Positions 31,394-32,917 of a DNA stretch of 32,917 nucleotides are shown piece after piece; the first letter of the stretch is position 1, and every line of letters starts with the position of its first letter. This DNA comes from an uncultured Roseburia sp. GTDB lineage: Bacteria; Bacillota; Clostridia; Lachnospirales; Lachnospiraceae. The notes below the pieces were generated by a model. That model did not search any database, was not told the origin of the DNA, and worked only from the letters and a program-made list of their open reading frames with translations. Made by a program: the position numbers and the translations under genes. Where the stretch lies: contig CAJTYI010000028.1 of NCBI GenBank assembly GCA_910584215.1, positions 1 through 32,917 on the forward strand, in the 5' to 3' direction.

Positions 31394-32587
31394 TTATTTT
31401 ACAATAAATTCACCGGGCCAGTAAAAAGCCATAGTATCTATATGTAGTGAATATCGCTTGCCTTTTTTTAGATTTAACTTTTTCTGATGAATGTGCTTAT
31501 GCCTGCCGTTTGTAGTATTGTAGCTTGTGCGGCATACATTTGTGACAGTGGCGGTTTTGCTGCCCACTTTAAAGAGCGTGACGGTATGGCCGCGGTATCG
31601 TTCGTCGTTGTCCTTGTATTTCGCAATATGGCTGCAAGCCTCAAGACGGTTTTTTTGGACCGTTGTGCTGACAGACAACGGAGGAATCACGCCGTTCGGT
31701 CCCAGGCCGTCCACTTCATATCTGAATTCATTTAGATACAGGGCCAGAAGAGCCTGTTTGGTTAGCTTCTTTTTCATTGTTAAGGTTATTTTACCAGGAG
31801 TGGCGGATACTTTAAAATATTGTCCCCATTCGGCAGTCCAATACTTTTTATCATACATAGGATGATATTTGGCAATATAATGTGTGATCATAGAGTATGC
31901 CCGTTCATAACAAGAGCAGGCGGGTGCCATCCTGGATTTCCCGTTCGGATTCCAGCCGCCCAGCATACGGTACGCTGTCAGGCCCCCCTGATATTCCCGT
32001 GAAAATGGATAGTCTGTAAAAGAGGTCAGGTAAGTTTTCATTGCCCGGAACAGATCATAGCCATTTTCAGGCGTCAGCTTTTGGGGGATTTTTTTCGCAA
32101 GTTTTCTGCCTGCGGCATCCACTTTGTCGGCAAGTGGTTCCCAGCCTGCGCAAAGTGTCCCTTTCTCTACCACTGTCACAGGGAACGAGGTGTATGCGCC
32201 TTGGCAGTTGACCGTAACATTGGCAATTCCCGGCTCTTTTGTCACAGCATAGCCGCTTTTTTCCTCTATAGCCAGCACCTCTGGACAGTCAGAAGTATAG
32301 GTTGCCCCCAACTCGGTTGCGGAGTAGTAGTAAAGCGGATGTGCCATATCGATGTGTTTATCGTATTTTTCATCCAATTTGACAGACACCATATCGCCGA
32401 TATAAAATCGCCTCCCGCTTTCCAGGATCATGTCGTCGCTGTCGACCGATGTATCCGGTATGATGTCATTTCTGGATATTTCTATAATCTTATTCTTAGC
32501 AGCTGATACTTCTGTAGAATTTGATATTATACAGGAAATCAAAAGCAGGGCTGCCAAGATTATGTATGAAAATCTTTTTTTATTCAT
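31394..32587 (-). CDS. Secreted protein of unknown function, paralogue B
   Basis: A 397-residue exported protein; a GGGGGA run lies about 6 bases before ATG. The signal peptide is about residues 1-30, ending EVSAA. A cysteine at 19 in LLISC could alternatively be a lipobox, which paralogue A lacks. It shares with A the ILESGRRFYIGDMV opening, the Ig-like TKEPGIANVTV region, the LTPENGYDLFRAMKTYLTSF helix, APACSC (C224, C226) and HYIAKYHPMYD. The region between the Ig-like and CSC parts differs most. It is the promoter-proximal gene of the pair, with an operator-like palindrome 18 bases upstream. The function is unknown. Confidence 0.8.
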   Translation of the reverse strand: MNKKRFSYIILAALLLISCIISNSTEVSAAKNKIIEISRNDIIPDTSVDSDDMILESGRRFYIGDMVSVKLDEKYDKHIDMAHPLYYYSATELGATYTSDCPEVLAIEEKSGYAVTKEPGIANVTVNCQGAYTSFPVTVVEKGTLCAGWEPLADKVDAAGRKLAKKIPQKLTPENGYDLFRAMKTYLTSFTDYPFSREYQGGLTAYRMLGGWNPNGKSRMAPACSCYERAYSMITHYIAKYHPMYDKKYWTAEWGQYFKVSATPGKITLTMKKKLTKQALLALYLNEFRYEVDGLGPNGVIPPLSVSTTVQKNRLEACSHIAKYKDNDERYRGHTVTLFKVGSKTATVTNVCRTSYNTTNGRHKHIHQKKLNLKKGKRYSLHIDTMAFYWPGEFIVK

Positions 32588-32604
32588 AGGTGTCCCCCAT
32601 ATTT

Positions 32605-32621
32605 AAATATTCTGAATATTT
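32605..32621. promoter_or_regulatory. Operator-like palindrome upstream of the paralogue pair
   Basis: AAATATTC (32605-32612), one T, GAATATTT (32614-32621): perfect 8-base arms, ending 17 bases before the start codon of paralogue B. Being so close to the gene it could act in DNA as a repressor site or in RNA near the ribosome site. Confidence 0.4.
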
Positions 32622-32917
32622 CTACTTAAACGAACATCCCCTGTCCCAGACCCGGTGAAAATGATACGACGGGCAGCCATAGCTGCCCGCCGCACCACTC
32701 TCATCACAGTTTTACATTTAGACTTTCGCTGAAAGCATACCGTCCAAATGCAGGTTTGGCCCGGCTTGCCTGTCGTCCATGTCCTCCTCCAGTCGACGGA
32801 CAACAGGCCGTCCACATACTTTTTACCGGCACTTTCCGCTCTCCATACGGTAAGTGCCAAGCCCTTTGAAACGTATGCCGCCGTTGCGTTGCTGCCCTTT
32901 CCTCTCCAAGTCCGGGC
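32622..32917 (-). other. Unassigned end of window, with a hairpin and ambiguous minus-strand frames
   Basis: A strong hairpin CGGGCAGC-CATA-GCTGCCCG lies at 32670-32689. Beyond it, minus-strand frames stay open to the window edge. One ends FSESLNVKL at a tandem TGA-TGA (32701-32706), 12 bases before the hairpin in the reading direction, as a gene 3' end would. A second ends at 32603 and a third at 32718 (ending LDGMLSAKV), with an internal stop. None has a recognisable domain. The likeliest reading is the 3' end or decayed remnant of a minus-strand gene lying beyond the window. Confidence 0.3.

Noticed and set aside
1..32917. tRNA, rRNA, transposase or integrase genes
   Set aside because: None of the usual tRNA arms, rRNA cores, DDE transposase or recombinase motifs was recognised on either strand.

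Overview
The window looks like chromosome of a low-to-mid GC, Gram-positive anaerobe, most likely a gut Lachnospiraceae/Clostridia member. This rests on AGGAGG-type ribosome sites, a T-box leader before metG, BspA-type leucine-rich surface proteins, a YesM/YesN-type two-component pair, an aldo/keto reductase with a 2[4Fe-4S] tail and the paired TIGR03915/TIGR03916-type genes. No database search was possible, so family names come from motifs and remembered domain patterns.

Layout. (1) 1-5483: the 3' end of a secreted carbohydrate-binding-type protein, then an orphan ABC-type solute-binding protein, a sensor histidine kinase on the minus strand and its divergent AraC-type response regulator. 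The binding-protein and kinase genes overlap tail to tail. (2) 5484-11969: a gap with a terminator, an Fe-S aldo/keto reductase, and a 1639-residue cell-surface protein with BspA-type LRRs, an embedded papain-like Cys/His/Asp candidate domain, an E/P/D/S/T linker and two Ig-like domains. (3) 11970-16240: a structured palindromic element and a palindromic operator-like site. These precede an AT-rich pair of genes, a subtilisin-type protease with an apparent zinc phospholipase C-like C-terminus and a small LRR protein. (4) 16241-19903: a sigma-A promoter, a methionine T-box riboswitch with an AUG specifier, a run of tiny hairpins and a 24-codon upstream ORF, then metG and tatD. (5) 19937-22136, minus strand: a radical-SAM DNA repair/modification-type protein and its usual partner. 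(6) 22137-28787: a 1697-residue secreted M60-type (mucinase-like) metalloprotease with an internal dockerin-like segment, followed by a secreted protein whose N-terminal domain looks like a cohesin. (7) 28887-30202: a small unknown gene and rsmA. (8) 30205-32587, minus strand: two tandem paralogous secreted proteins of unknown function. The last 330 bases are unassigned.

Two themes run through the window. Housekeeping translation and maintenance genes (metG, tatD, rsmA) are normally close together in Firmicutes; here about 9.4 kb of accessory DNA separates tatD from rsmA. The rest is mostly a secreted and surface arsenal: binding domains, LRRs and at least three candidate proteases of different catalytic classes (Cys, Ser, Zn), which suggests interaction with host glycoproteins or mucus. 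The most interesting leads are the adjacent dockerin/cohesin-like pair on a mucinase-type protease, the subtilase-phospholipase C-like fusion, the protease-like domain inside the BspA protein, the compound palindrome at 12047-12191 and the unusual metG leader.
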